From assembly GCF_900176425.1 (NCBI RefSeq), contig NZ_FWXS01000002.1, positions 62,001 through 126,000 of the forward strand: DNA of 64,000 bases, given 5' to 3'. The position numbers and the translations under genes were made by a program. Of the stretch, positions 1 through 6,976 are shown piece after piece (position 1 is the first letter of the stretch; each line of letters starts with the position of its first letter). Under the pieces are notes generated by a model, which made no database searches, was not told the origin of the DNA, and was given only the letters and a program-made list of their open reading frames with translations. This stretch comes from Moheibacter sediminis. GTDB lineage: Bacteria; Bacteroidota; Bacteroidia; Flavobacteriales; Weeksellaceae.

Positions 1-1112
1 TATCTAACCAAAGTAAATTTGGTATTGATTACTTCTGCACCGTTTTGGTTTACTGCTTTCAATATGTAAATTCCTGGTTGTAATGAACCGTTTAAATTTA
101 CTTTGAAATCACCTACAGACTGGACTGCAACTGAGTTAGAATAAACCATTTTGTTATTTAAATTCCAAACTGTGATGTCTAATTTTGTAGATTCATTTAC
201 TTTAGAAACGATGTTCAGCTCGCTTGCTTTCACGATTGTAGGATACAAGCTGTAGCTTGAATTGCTTAAATTATCAGCCACATTTTGTTTCAACAAATAA
301 GGACTTGAAAGATCATAAACAGGAACATCATAATTCGAAGCAAATTTAGCTTCCAAAGAATCGAAATTCAAAGTATAAAATCCTGATTCAGAAGTCGTAG
401 CCAATACAACGCTTCCATCTTTTGCAACAGCCGCACCGTTTACAGTATAATTTTCAGGCAAACCTTTGATTTTACCAACGAAAGAAGCATTTTGATTATT
501 TGGATTCAGCTTAAAAACGTTTCCTGCCGCACTGATTACATATAAATTACCAAAAGCGTCAGCAATCATATCTCCTCCGAAAGCATGTGTTTCATTGCTG
601 AGCTTTTTCATTTCAGCGATGAATCCACTTGAAGCCCCTAAATTCTGAACATTTCCGCTTGGAGAAATTTTCAGCAATTCAGTTCCGTTGTTGTTCAAAG
701 CATACATGAAACCGTCAGCCGCAGTCGTCATACGTGCGAAATAAGTTCCCTGATCTTTTGTATCTAATGAAGATTTTTCAATTTCTTTGAAAGTTCCGCT
801 TTTCGAAGTTGTATTTACAGTCATCAAACGGCTTTGTGTCATCGGGATGAAGAAAATATCCCCTGCAGTATTTGTGGTCATCGCCGCAATGTATTTCCCG
901 CAATTGCAAGATTTTCCAGCTTCTGAAATCAAATTCAGGTTATCTGCTTTTGAAAGTAAGATGTTTGATGAATTCAGATTATTCAGATCAATTTTTCTGA
1001 AATCATTGAATTCAATTTTTCCTTTTGTCAAGCCGGTTACAGCAGTGATGTCTTGTGCGCTCACAAAGGTTCCGGCGATTAAAATAGAACTAAGAAGTAA
1101 AGTTTTTTTCAT
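1..1112 (-). CDS. Secreted protein with T9SS C-terminal sorting domain, 3' end cut by window
   Basis: The frame opens at an ATG at 1112 with a signal peptide (MKKTLLLSSILIAGTFVSAQ) and runs about 370 codons to the window edge, where the last two bases read TA, probably the first two bases of the stop codon. The middle has repeated short segments such as GDIFFIPMT, GFMYALN, GNLYVISAAGNVFKLNP and GSVVLATTSESGFYTLNF, resembling the strands of an NHL/SMP-30-like beta-propeller. The last ~80 residues match a type A T9SS sorting domain (YPTIVKASELNIVS, then LNGSLQPGIYILKAV, ending FTLVR), so the protein is expected to be exported across the outer membrane and anchored at the surface or released. 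Binding target unknown. It is divergent from hsp20, with inverted repeats in the shared region. Confidence 0.85.
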   Translation of the reverse strand, partial: MKKTLLLSSILIAGTFVSAQDITAVTGLTKGKIEFNDFRKIDLNNLNSSNILLSKADNLNLISEAGKSCNCGKYIAAMTTNTAGDIFFIPMTQSRLMTVNTTSKSGTFKEIEKSSLDTKDQGTYFARMTTAADGFMYALNNNGTELLKISPSGNVQNLGASSGFIAEMKKLSNETHAFGGDMIADAFGNLYVISAAGNVFKLNPNNQNASFVGKIKGLPENYTVNGAAVAKDGSVVLATTSESGFYTLNFDSLEAKFASNYDVPVYDLSSPYLLKQNVADNLSNSSYSLYPTIVKASELNIVSKVNESTKLDITVWNLNNKMVYSNSVAVQSVGDFKVNLNGSLQPGIYILKAVNQNGAEVINTKFTLVR

Positions 1113-1195
1113 AATTAAATGGTATTTAATGATTAGCCGAACCGAAGTTAGGAATTAATTGTCAGACTTTAAAATTAAATTTCAATACAAATTCA

Positions 1196-1247
1196 GACAA
1201 AATGTCTTAATTATTTTAACATATAATTAAAATTAAGACAAAAAGTC
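1196..1247. promoter_or_regulatory. Inverted-repeat cluster between divergent genes (candidate operator)
   Basis: GACAAAATGTC (1196-1206) and GACAAAAAGTC (1237-1247) are two copies of one near-palindromic site 41 bp apart, about four helical turns. Between them TGTCTTAATT (1203-1212) and AATTAAGACA (1231-1240) form a perfect 10-bp inverted repeat with an 18-nt spacer. The position between the T9SS gene and hsp20 suits a regulator of either gene. The regulator is unknown, and the arrangement could be chance in AT-rich DNA. Confidence 0.35.
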
Positions 1248-1322
1248 AGTTGTTTTCATTGTTTTTCCAATCGGAATGCTAATTGATTTTAAGGAAGTAT
1301 AACAAATTAAAAAAAATAGAAT

Positions 1323-1754
1323 ATGAATACTTTAATGAGAAAAAATCCTGATTTATTTGGTGGGTTGATGGAAAATCTTTGGAACGAAAACAATTGGAAC
1401 AGACCTGCAGAATTTAAAAGACATTTTTCAACGCCTGCTGTCAACATCAAAGAAAACGAGACTGAATACCAATTGGAATTGGCTGCACCGGGATTGAACA
1501 AAGAAGATTTTAACCTGGAAATCAAAGAAGGAATTTTGAAATTGAGCGTTTCGAAAACTAAACAAGAAGAAGAAAAAACTGAAAATTACACTAGAAAAGA
1601 ATTTGGTTTTCAAAAGTTTGAAAGAAATTTTGCATTACCGAAAAACACCATTCAACTCGAAAACATACAGGCAAATTACGAACAAGGAATCTTAACTGTA
1701 ACCTTGCCTAAACAAGAAATCAAAGAGACTGTAACGAAAGTTACGGTGCAATAG
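1323..1754 (+). CDS. Small heat shock protein, Hsp20/alpha-crystallin family
   Basis: This is a 143-residue cytoplasmic chaperone that would hold unfolding proteins in a refoldable state without using ATP. After a ~30-residue N-terminal arm containing NLWNENNWNRP, the alpha-crystallin domain starts at TPAVNIKENETEYQLELAAPG and runs through FNLEIKEGILKLSVSK. The hallmark C-terminal strand is ANYEQGILTVTLPK, and a short tail follows. Length and domain order are normal for the family. The ATG at 1323 follows an A-rich stretch with no clear Shine-Dalgarno sequence, as is usual in this phylum. A strong intrinsic terminator follows, so the gene is probably monocistronic. No CIRCE element was seen; the repeats at 1196-1247 could regulate it, but this is unproven. 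Confidence 0.95.
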   Translation: MNTLMRKNPDLFGGLMENLWNENNWNRPAEFKRHFSTPAVNIKENETEYQLELAAPGLNKEDFNLEIKEGILKLSVSKTKQEEEKTENYTRKEFGFQKFERNFALPKNTIQLENIQANYEQGILTVTLPKQEIKETVTKVTVQ

Positions 1755-1785
1755 ATTACTTTTTCATTATCATTTATTGTTAAGG

Positions 1786-1818
1786 TCCTGCAGATGAGAG
1801 TCTGCAGGATTTTATTTT
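1786..1818 (+). terminator. Intrinsic terminator after hsp20
   Basis: A perfect 9-bp stem, TCCTGCAGA (1786-1794) with TCTGCAGGA (1801-1809), closes a 6-nt loop and is followed by TTTTATTTT. It lies 32 nt past the hsp20 stop. Confidence 0.85.
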
Positions 1819-1857
1819 AAAATAACTCAGCAAAAATCTGTAAAATCCACGGGAGAA

Positions 1858-2766
1858 TTATGTAGATTTTATAAATCTTTTCTTCAGATTTCCCTGTAAA
1901 GCATCCAGATTAAATAACAAAACCGAAAAGAAAATCAAAGTATAAGCAATTCCTTGAACTAAGTTTACCTTTTCGTGGAAATACAAAACAGCCAGTAAAA
2001 AACTTAAAATCGGATTGATGTTGATGAAAATTCCAACCACCGAAGAATTCAATTTCTTCAATGCAAAAACATTTAAGTACATCGGAATGATGGTAAAGAC
2101 AATCGCAATTACAATTACTAAAATGTAAAACAAATTAGATTTTTCAATCGAACTTTCATTTCCGGTAAAAAACAATGGTGAAAGCAAGATTGAGCCAAAA
2201 ACGATTTGTGCGGTAAGTGTGAAAAATTTATCCAATTGGTTGTTGCGTTTCTGTAAAATCAAATAAATTGCATACGAAAGCGCGATGATCATGCTGTAAA
2301 CCAAATCCATCAAATGTCCTATAGAAAGCATTAAACAGCTTACAATACTGATGCTGATGGCGAGTTTTTGTTTGACCGATAAATTTTCTTTCAATATGAA
2401 AAATGCAAGTACCGTCGTCAAAATCGGACAGATAAGATAGGCGAGGGAAGTGGCATTTACACTGATATGGTTCATAACATAGATGAACAAAAACCAGTTC
2501 AGCGCAAGCAAACCTGCACTTGAAAGATTTGTCAAAACAATATCAAAACGCTCTTTGAAGCTAAAGCTTTTAAAAAGTATAATGTTTGCTTTCGTGATTT
2601 TCCATCTTACGACAAAGCTTACAAACAAAATAAAAATCGAAGCCAGGCACATCCTGTAAAGCAAGATATCAACCGATGAATAAGCACTCAACGGTTTCAG
2701 GACTAAACTAAAAAGTCCCCAAATCGTGAAAGCCACGACGACTGATAAATAGTATTTTGAATTCAC
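1858..2766 (-). CDS. RarD-like EamA/DMT-superfamily transporter
   Basis: This is a 302-residue inner-membrane protein with about ten hydrophobic helices, the usual size and layout of drug/metabolite transporters with two EamA repeats. The segment ALNWFLFIYVMNHISVNATSLAYLICP followed by LAFFILKE is typical of the RarD subgroup; substrate unknown. The start codon is GTG at 2766: an in-frame TGA lies upstream and the first helix starts within ten residues, so no better start exists. It is transcribed toward the hsp20 terminator. A second EamA protein at 14981-15961 is only distantly similar. Confidence 0.88.
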   Translation of the reverse strand: MNSKYYLSVVVAFTIWGLFSLVLKPLSAYSSVDILLYRMCLASIFILFVSFVVRWKITKANIILFKSFSFKERFDIVLTNLSSAGLLALNWFLFIYVMNHISVNATSLAYLICPILTTVLAFFILKENLSVKQKLAISISIVSCLMLSIGHLMDLVYSMIIALSYAIYLILQKRNNQLDKFFTLTAQIVFGSILLSPLFFTGNESSIEKSNLFYILVIVIAIVFTIIPMYLNVFALKKLNSSVVGIFININPILSFLLAVLYFHEKVNLVQGIAYTLIFFSVLLFNLDALQGNLKKRFIKST

Positions 2767-2842
2767 TTGTTTTTGTATCGAGTATCAAGTAGTAAGAATC
2801 AAGAACAAAAAAATCTTGATACTTGCGTCTTGTATCCTTTGT

Positions 2843-4144
2843 CTAAATCAACTTCCCAAAAAGATCAAACTCCTCCGCGCTTTCAATTTCGACTTGTACA
2901 AATTCCCCTATAGAAAGATAAACGTCTTGCGCTGCGATCAAAACCTCATTATCCACATCAGGAGAATCAAATTCTGTTCTTCCTACAAAATAATTACCTT
3001 CTTTGCGGTCAATCAAAACCTTAAATTGTTTCCCAATTTTTTCCTGGTTCAATTCCCAAGAAATCTGAGATTGAACTTCCATGATTTCATCGACACGGCG
3101 TTGTTTCACTTCCTGTGGCACATTGTCTTCCAAATCGTAAGCGTGTGTATTTTCTTCGTGCGAATATGTAAAACAGCCCAATCGGTCAAAACGCTGCGTG
3201 CGCACCCATTCTTTCATTTCCTGAAAATGTTCCTCCGTTTCGCCCGGGTATCCGCAAATCAAAGTCGTACGAATAGCCATATTCGGCACATTCTCACGGA
3301 ATTTATCCAGCAAAGCATTTGTTTTTTCGAAAGTAGTTCCGCGGCGCATAGATTTCAACAAATCGGTAGAAATGTGCTGCAAAGGAATATCGATGTAATT
3401 ACAAACTTTAGGTTCTGAATTAATCACATCCAGAACATCCTCCGGAAATCCGCTCGGGAAAGCATAATGCAGACGTATCCACGCAATTCCTTCTACTTTT
3501 ACCAATTCATTTAACAAATCAGCAAGTGCACGTTTTTTATAGATATCAAGACCGTAATAAGTCAAGTCTTGGGCAATTAAAATCAATTCTTTCGTTCCGT
3601 TTTTGGCAAGATGTTTTGCTTCTTTTACCAAATCTTCGATAGGTGTAGATTTGTGTGCACCACGCATCAGCGGTATTGCACAAAACGAACAAGGACGGTC
3701 GCAGCCTTCCGAAATTTTCAGATAAGCATAGTGGCGTGGAGTAGTAGTCAGCCTTTCGCCAACCAACTCATGTTTGTAATCTGCACCCAAAGCTTTCAAA
3801 AGTAGAGGCAAATCACGTGTCCCGAAATATTGATCCACATCGGGAATTTCTCTTTCCAAATCTGGTTTGTAACGCTCAGAAAGACATCCTGTCACGAAAA
3901 CTTTTTCCACAATCCCGTCTTCTTTTTGCTGTACATAGTCCAGGATGGTATTCACAGATTCCTCCTTTGCATTGTCGATAAAACCGCAGGTGTTGATCAC
4001 CACGATTTCTCCCTTTTTTTCATGTACCGCCTCTTTGCCGTTGGCTTTGAGCTGGCTCATCAAAACTTCAGAGTCATAAACATTTTTAGAACAGCCAAGC
4101 GTGACGATGTTGATTCGTTTTCTTCCCGTGGATTTTGTACGCAT
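2843..4144 (-). CDS. rimO: Ribosomal protein S12 methylthiotransferase RimO
   Basis: RimO is a radical SAM enzyme that adds a methylthio group to an aspartate of ribosomal protein S12. The 433-residue protein has the three-part family layout: an N-terminal UPF0004 domain with three cluster-binding Cys (C18 in LGCSKN, C53 in NTCGF, C87 in VTGC), a radical SAM core with CDRPCSFC (C148, C152, C155), and a C-terminal TRAM domain from about residue 370. LGCSKNVYDSE and the shorter TRAM region separate it from MtaB, which is encoded at 41485. The start is ATG 4144, 23 nt downstream of a TAAATTTG promoter box. Confidence 0.96.
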   Translation of the reverse strand: MRTKSTGRKRINIVTLGCSKNVYDSEVLMSQLKANGKEAVHEKKGEIVVINTCGFIDNAKEESVNTILDYVQQKEDGIVEKVFVTGCLSERYKPDLEREIPDVDQYFGTRDLPLLLKALGADYKHELVGERLTTTPRHYAYLKISEGCDRPCSFCAIPLMRGAHKSTPIEDLVKEAKHLAKNGTKELILIAQDLTYYGLDIYKKRALADLLNELVKVEGIAWIRLHYAFPSGFPEDVLDVINSEPKVCNYIDIPLQHISTDLLKSMRRGTTFEKTNALLDKFRENVPNMAIRTTLICGYPGETEEHFQEMKEWVRTQRFDRLGCFTYSHEENTHAYDLEDNVPQEVKQRRVDEIMEVQSQISWELNQEKIGKQFKVLIDRKEGNYFVGRTEFDSPDVDNEVLIAAQDVYLSIGEFVQVEIESAEEFDLFGKLI

Positions 4145-4167
4145 AATTAAATTGAAAATTCGAAGTG

Positions 4168-4175
4168 CAAATTTA
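4168..4175 (-). promoter_or_regulatory. -7 box (TAAATTTG) for rimO
   Basis: On the minus strand this reads TAAATTTG, matching the Bacteroidota -7 consensus TAnnTTTG, and lies 23 nt upstream of the rimO ATG. I see no clear -33 TTG at the expected spacing. Confidence 0.55.
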
Positions 4176-4242
4176 CGGTAAGTAATCTAGAAAATGGATT
4201 TTAGAGAAAGAATTGTCTTAATTAAAATATAAAGTATAAATT

Positions 4243-4782
4243 TTATTTAATTTGTTTTAAAACCTCTAAAAGATTTGGAATTTTATTTACTTGCGTTTCT
4301 GTCCAGAAATAATAATTAGGAACACCTGTTCCATCATAATTATTTAATGTAATAGAAATTCTTTTTCTTTTTTCATCAACTAAATAAGAGAAAGTCATTT
4401 CTTTAGACTTAAATATATATTCTGTTGATTGCTTTTTAAATTTTAAGTCAAGATTTGGAATAACATTTTTTTCTATAAAGAATATAAATTCATCTATCTC
4501 ATCTAAGCCAACCCAAGCAGTTTTGTATACTTCAGGTTTCTTAATATACATATCAAGTTGGAGTGCTTTTACCTTTTCATTAGATTTAAGATTAATAACT
4601 TCTATTGGGAAAAAATTGACATATTCACCAATACCTGACTGAAATTCGGCCATGGTATTCCAATCCTTGTTTATTTGTGTAAATTGAGCTTCATCAATAA
4701 ATTTTCTTGTTGAAGATTCTACATTTTGTGAAAAGGAATAAAAAGAAAGAATTAAAAATAATATCAAAAATAATTTTTTCAT
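4243..4782 (-). CDS. Hypothetical secreted protein
   Basis: I do not recognise a named family. The 179-residue product starts with a clear Sec signal peptide (MKKLFLILFLILSFYSFSQ), so the mature protein is periplasmic or secreted. It is rich in Lys, Glu and aromatic residues and lacks Cys, membrane helices or a lipobox. The frame extends 12 codons upstream to 4818, but ATG 4782 gives the signal peptide and sits 23 nt after a TATATTTG promoter box that the longer version would overlap. It lies downstream of, and on the same strand as, the DUF6438 lipoprotein gene, probably as a separate transcript. Confidence 0.75.
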   Translation of the reverse strand: MKKLFLILFLILSFYSFSQNVESSTRKFIDEAQFTQINKDWNTMAEFQSGIGEYVNFFPIEVINLKSNEKVKALQLDMYIKKPEVYKTAWVGLDEIDEFIFFIEKNVIPNLDLKFKKQSTEYIFKSKEMTFSYLVDEKRKRISITLNNYDGTGVPNYYFWTETQVNKIPNLLEVLKQIK

Positions 4783-4805
4783 GATTATATTTAGTTTTAG
4801 AAACC

Positions 4806-4813
4806 CAAATATA
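4806..4813 (-). promoter_or_regulatory. -7 box (TATATTTG) for the secreted protein gene
   Basis: The minus strand reads TATATTTG, an exact TAnnTTTG match, 23 nt upstream of the chosen ATG at 4782. It supports the shorter start. Confidence 0.5.
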
Positions 4814-4840
4814 ATCAACTTCGCAAAATGTTAAGAAAAT

Positions 4841-5344
4841 TTATTTATTCACCCAATCCTGACTTTCTCTTAATTCTAAAAACAGCTCATAAACCTCCTG
4901 CAATTCAGGCGTTCCGCGCATCCCATAATCCGTGATAGATTTTACTTGACCGCCATTGTATGTGATTTTGAGATTTCCTGTTTGGGCATCTGTATAATCT
5001 ACTTTATAGCGATCCTGAAGTACAGGGAAATCCATATCATTCAGTTTTTTTAAGATTAAATTATAATCCTGTTCATTGATTTTACCTGTAAAAATGCCTT
5101 CCGGGCTTTGGGAATCAAAATCCTGACTAAAATTAAAACGTACAGCCGTGTAAACAGCTTTTCTGTCTTTTTCTATCTCGATTTTAAATTGCGGGCAAGT
5201 CCCAAAACAAGCTGAGGTAAAATATTCGATTCGCTCAATTTTGTACTTATTTTCGGCATTTGAATCATTAGTTTTATTTGTTCCGCATGAAATGAATGTC
5301 CCAAAGGTCATCATATAAATCAATAAAGTCACATACCTTTTCAT
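4841..5344 (-). CDS. DUF6438 domain lipoprotein
   Basis: This is a 167-residue predicted lipoprotein. The signal peptide ends in a lipobox, TFISCG, so Cys20 would be lipidated. The body carries the pattern I associate with DUF6438: EYFTSACFGTCPQFKIEIEKDR with paired Cys, then a Glu/Asp-rich segment, DYGMRGTPELQEVYELFLEL and a Trp near the end. Function is unknown; such proteins are common as single-domain lipoproteins in this phylum. The start is ATG 5344. The upstream gene at 5450 is divergent. Confidence 0.8.
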   Translation of the reverse strand: MKRYVTLLIYMMTFGTFISCGTNKTNDSNAENKYKIERIEYFTSACFGTCPQFKIEIEKDRKAVYTAVRFNFSQDFDSQSPEGIFTGKINEQDYNLILKKLNDMDFPVLQDRYKVDYTDAQTGNLKITYNGGQVKSITDYGMRGTPELQEVYELFLELRESQDWVNK

Positions 5345-5449
5345 AGTCTCTTATTTAAAATAATTTACATCAAATAACCAAAAATCAATCCAATTAATTA
5401 TGGAATTGAGATTTATTGATAATGCCCGATTTTTATTTATTTTTATATA

Positions 5450-5962
5450 ATGAAATCACTCATTATCACTTTTCTATTCATTAGCTCAATTTCTTTTGCA
5501 CAAACTTTCCCCCAATCACATGAAGGTATCTGGAAAGGAGAACTTAATATCTATACAGCTCAGTCCGATCAACCGGTTCAGACTTTAGAAATGCAGCTGA
5601 AAATTTTTCCAATCGATGATAAAACCTGGTCATGGGAAATCGGTTATCTAATAGGTGATGGCGATATCAGAAAATATGAACTGAAACCTGTAAATTCTGA
5701 GAAAAATGAATGGCAAATCGATGAAAAGAATGGCATTGTACTTTTTCAAATGCTTTTAGGAAACAGGCTTGTAGGTTCTTTTTCAATTGAAAATTCGCTA
5801 ATCATCAATTCTTATGAATTCAATCAAGATAACATTTTGGTAGAATTTTATTCAACACAATTGAAATCCGAAGATAAAACAGGTAAAGGGACTGAAGATT
5901 CTCCTTTTGTGTTAAATCATAAAGTTGGAAATTATCAAAAGGCTGTATTGAAGAAACAATAG
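5450..5962 (+). CDS. Hypothetical secreted protein, lipocalin-like size
   Basis: This is a 170-residue protein with a signal peptide (MKSLIITFLFISSISFAQ). The mature part begins FPQSHEGIWKGELNIY and has alternating hydrophobic strands (MQLKIFPIDDKTWSWEIGY, EWQIDEKNGIVLFQMLLGNRLVGSF), the kind of sequence seen in small beta-barrel secreted proteins of Bacteroidota. There are no Cys or catalytic motifs that I recognise. A barrel fold is inference from strand pattern only. It ends convergently with the DUF4625 gene; the 152-nt gap contains an A-run and only weak hairpins. Confidence 0.75.
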   Translation: MKSLIITFLFISSISFAQTFPQSHEGIWKGELNIYTAQSDQPVQTLEMQLKIFPIDDKTWSWEIGYLIGDGDIRKYELKPVNSEKNEWQIDEKNGIVLFQMLLGNRLVGSFSIENSLIINSYEFNQDNILVEFYSTQLKSEDKTGKGTEDSPFVLNHKVGNYQKAVLKKQ

Positions 5963-6114
5963 TGAGTTTCTAAATCTCCTAAAAATTAAAAAAAAAAAAT
6001 TATATCCCACCAATTTTTTTATCCTCTTCGAAGGGTTAAATTTTAACTTTAAAGCAAAAAATGAGGCTCATCACTAAAGACAAACCTCTTTTAATTCCAT
6101 AAAATCCTAAAATT

Positions 6115-6582
6115 TTAGTGATCATGGTCTTCTCCCACAACGATTTCGATGAAATGCTGTTGTTCATTACCTGCTTTATCAGTTAAGAAAATCCCTAAAT
6201 GATAATGACCTTCAACGATCGGCAAACCATCTACCGTAGTCGGAACCGCGATGTGTTTATGAATGTGTGTATTTCTTAAACCTGCTTCGATTTGATTCGT
6301 TTCACTGTAAAACCATTCACCGACAGCATTTGCACCTTTATGTTCGTGTCCATCCGCCGCACTGTGGATTTCAATCTTATACGAACCTAATTCCACATTG
6401 TCAGAGAAATCTGCATCCAGATGAATTTCACTTCCAGGTAAAAATGCTTCGTGATCAGTCGGCTCATTCAAAACGATTACCGGCTTTTCAGTATCTACAG
6501 ATCCATTGTCGTCATCACTTGAACAAGATTGAAACGTAATTGCTGAAACGATTGCCAAAGATGCTATGATGTATTTTTTCAT
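6115..6582 (-). CDS. DUF4625 lipoprotein, His-rich
   Basis: This is a 155-residue lipoprotein with lipobox FQSCS (Cys20) followed by an acidic SSDDDNG linker. The body matches DUF4625: DTEKPVIVLNEPTDHEAFLPG, then FSDNVELGSYKIEIHSAADGHEH and a GHYHLGIFLTDKAGNEQQHFIEIVV strand pair, an Ig-like fold. Histidines are numerous (HEH, HIHKHI, HYH, EDHDH at the C-terminus), which suggests metal binding. It is last in a minus-strand run after a TonB-dependent receptor and two RxPP-tailed small proteins, so a role in metal acquisition is likely but inferred. Confidence 0.85.
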   Translation of the reverse strand: MKKYIIASLAIVSAITFQSCSSDDDNGSVDTEKPVIVLNEPTDHEAFLPGSEIHLDADFSDNVELGSYKIEIHSAADGHEHKGANAVGEWFYSETNQIEAGLRNTHIHKHIAVPTTVDGLPIVEGHYHLGIFLTDKAGNEQQHFIEIVVGEDHDH

Positions 6583-6639
6583 TTTATTTATATTAATTTA
6601 AAAATTGATTTATAATTTTGATTTAAGTTGATTCCAATT

Positions 6640-6975
6640 TTAAATTAATTTAGGAGGACCTCTTTTGTGATGATGGTTATTTATTTTTTGAATGAGGATT
6701 TTTTCTTCTTTCGGGAAAATTTCTCTAAAATTAAAATCCACTAAAATAATTCTCTCCTGAAATAAATTCACTTCCGTTACGGGTGGAACTTTAAATAAAT
6801 ATTGTTCACAATTGTGAAATTTATCCTGAGCATGAAACGATTTTTCTTTAGAAATTTCAAATTCCCAACGATGTTCGTGCGAAACCAACGCAAAATGCAG
6901 GTTATTGAAAATGTGTGGCTGAAGGAAAACCCCAACCAAAATATAAATCCATATATTTTTCTTCAATAAGTTCAT
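6640..6975 (-). CDS. Small His-rich membrane-anchored protein ending in RGPP
   Basis: This 111-residue protein starts at ATG 6975, one nucleotide past the TonB receptor stop; the frame also has a TTG at 6987, but ATG fits better. One N-terminal hydrophobic segment (IWIYILVGVFLQPHIF) is followed by a His-containing region (LHFALVSHEHRW, SFHAQDKFHNC) and a basic tail NNHHHKRGPPKLI. It shares a pattern with the protein at 9403-9732: an LxQPxH motif at the end of the hydrophobic segment, clustered His, an HxxC element and an R[GA]PP tail. Family name unknown to me; metal handling is inferred from His content and its TonB receptor neighbour. Confidence 0.75.
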   Translation of the reverse strand: MNLLKKNIWIYILVGVFLQPHIFNNLHFALVSHEHRWEFEISKEKSFHAQDKFHNCEQYLFKVPPVTEVNLFQERIILVDFNFREIFPKEEKILIQKINNHHHKRGPPKLI

Positions 6976-6976
6976 T

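Noticed and set aside
2816-3418. Plus-strand 200-codon frame opposite rimO
   Set aside because: It is a shadow of rimO: Phe/His-rich, no domain, and the opposite strand encodes a complete, conserved enzyme.
6001-6114. Terminator between the secreted protein and DUF4625 genes
   Set aside because: Only a 4-bp stem (GAGG/CCTC) could be found.
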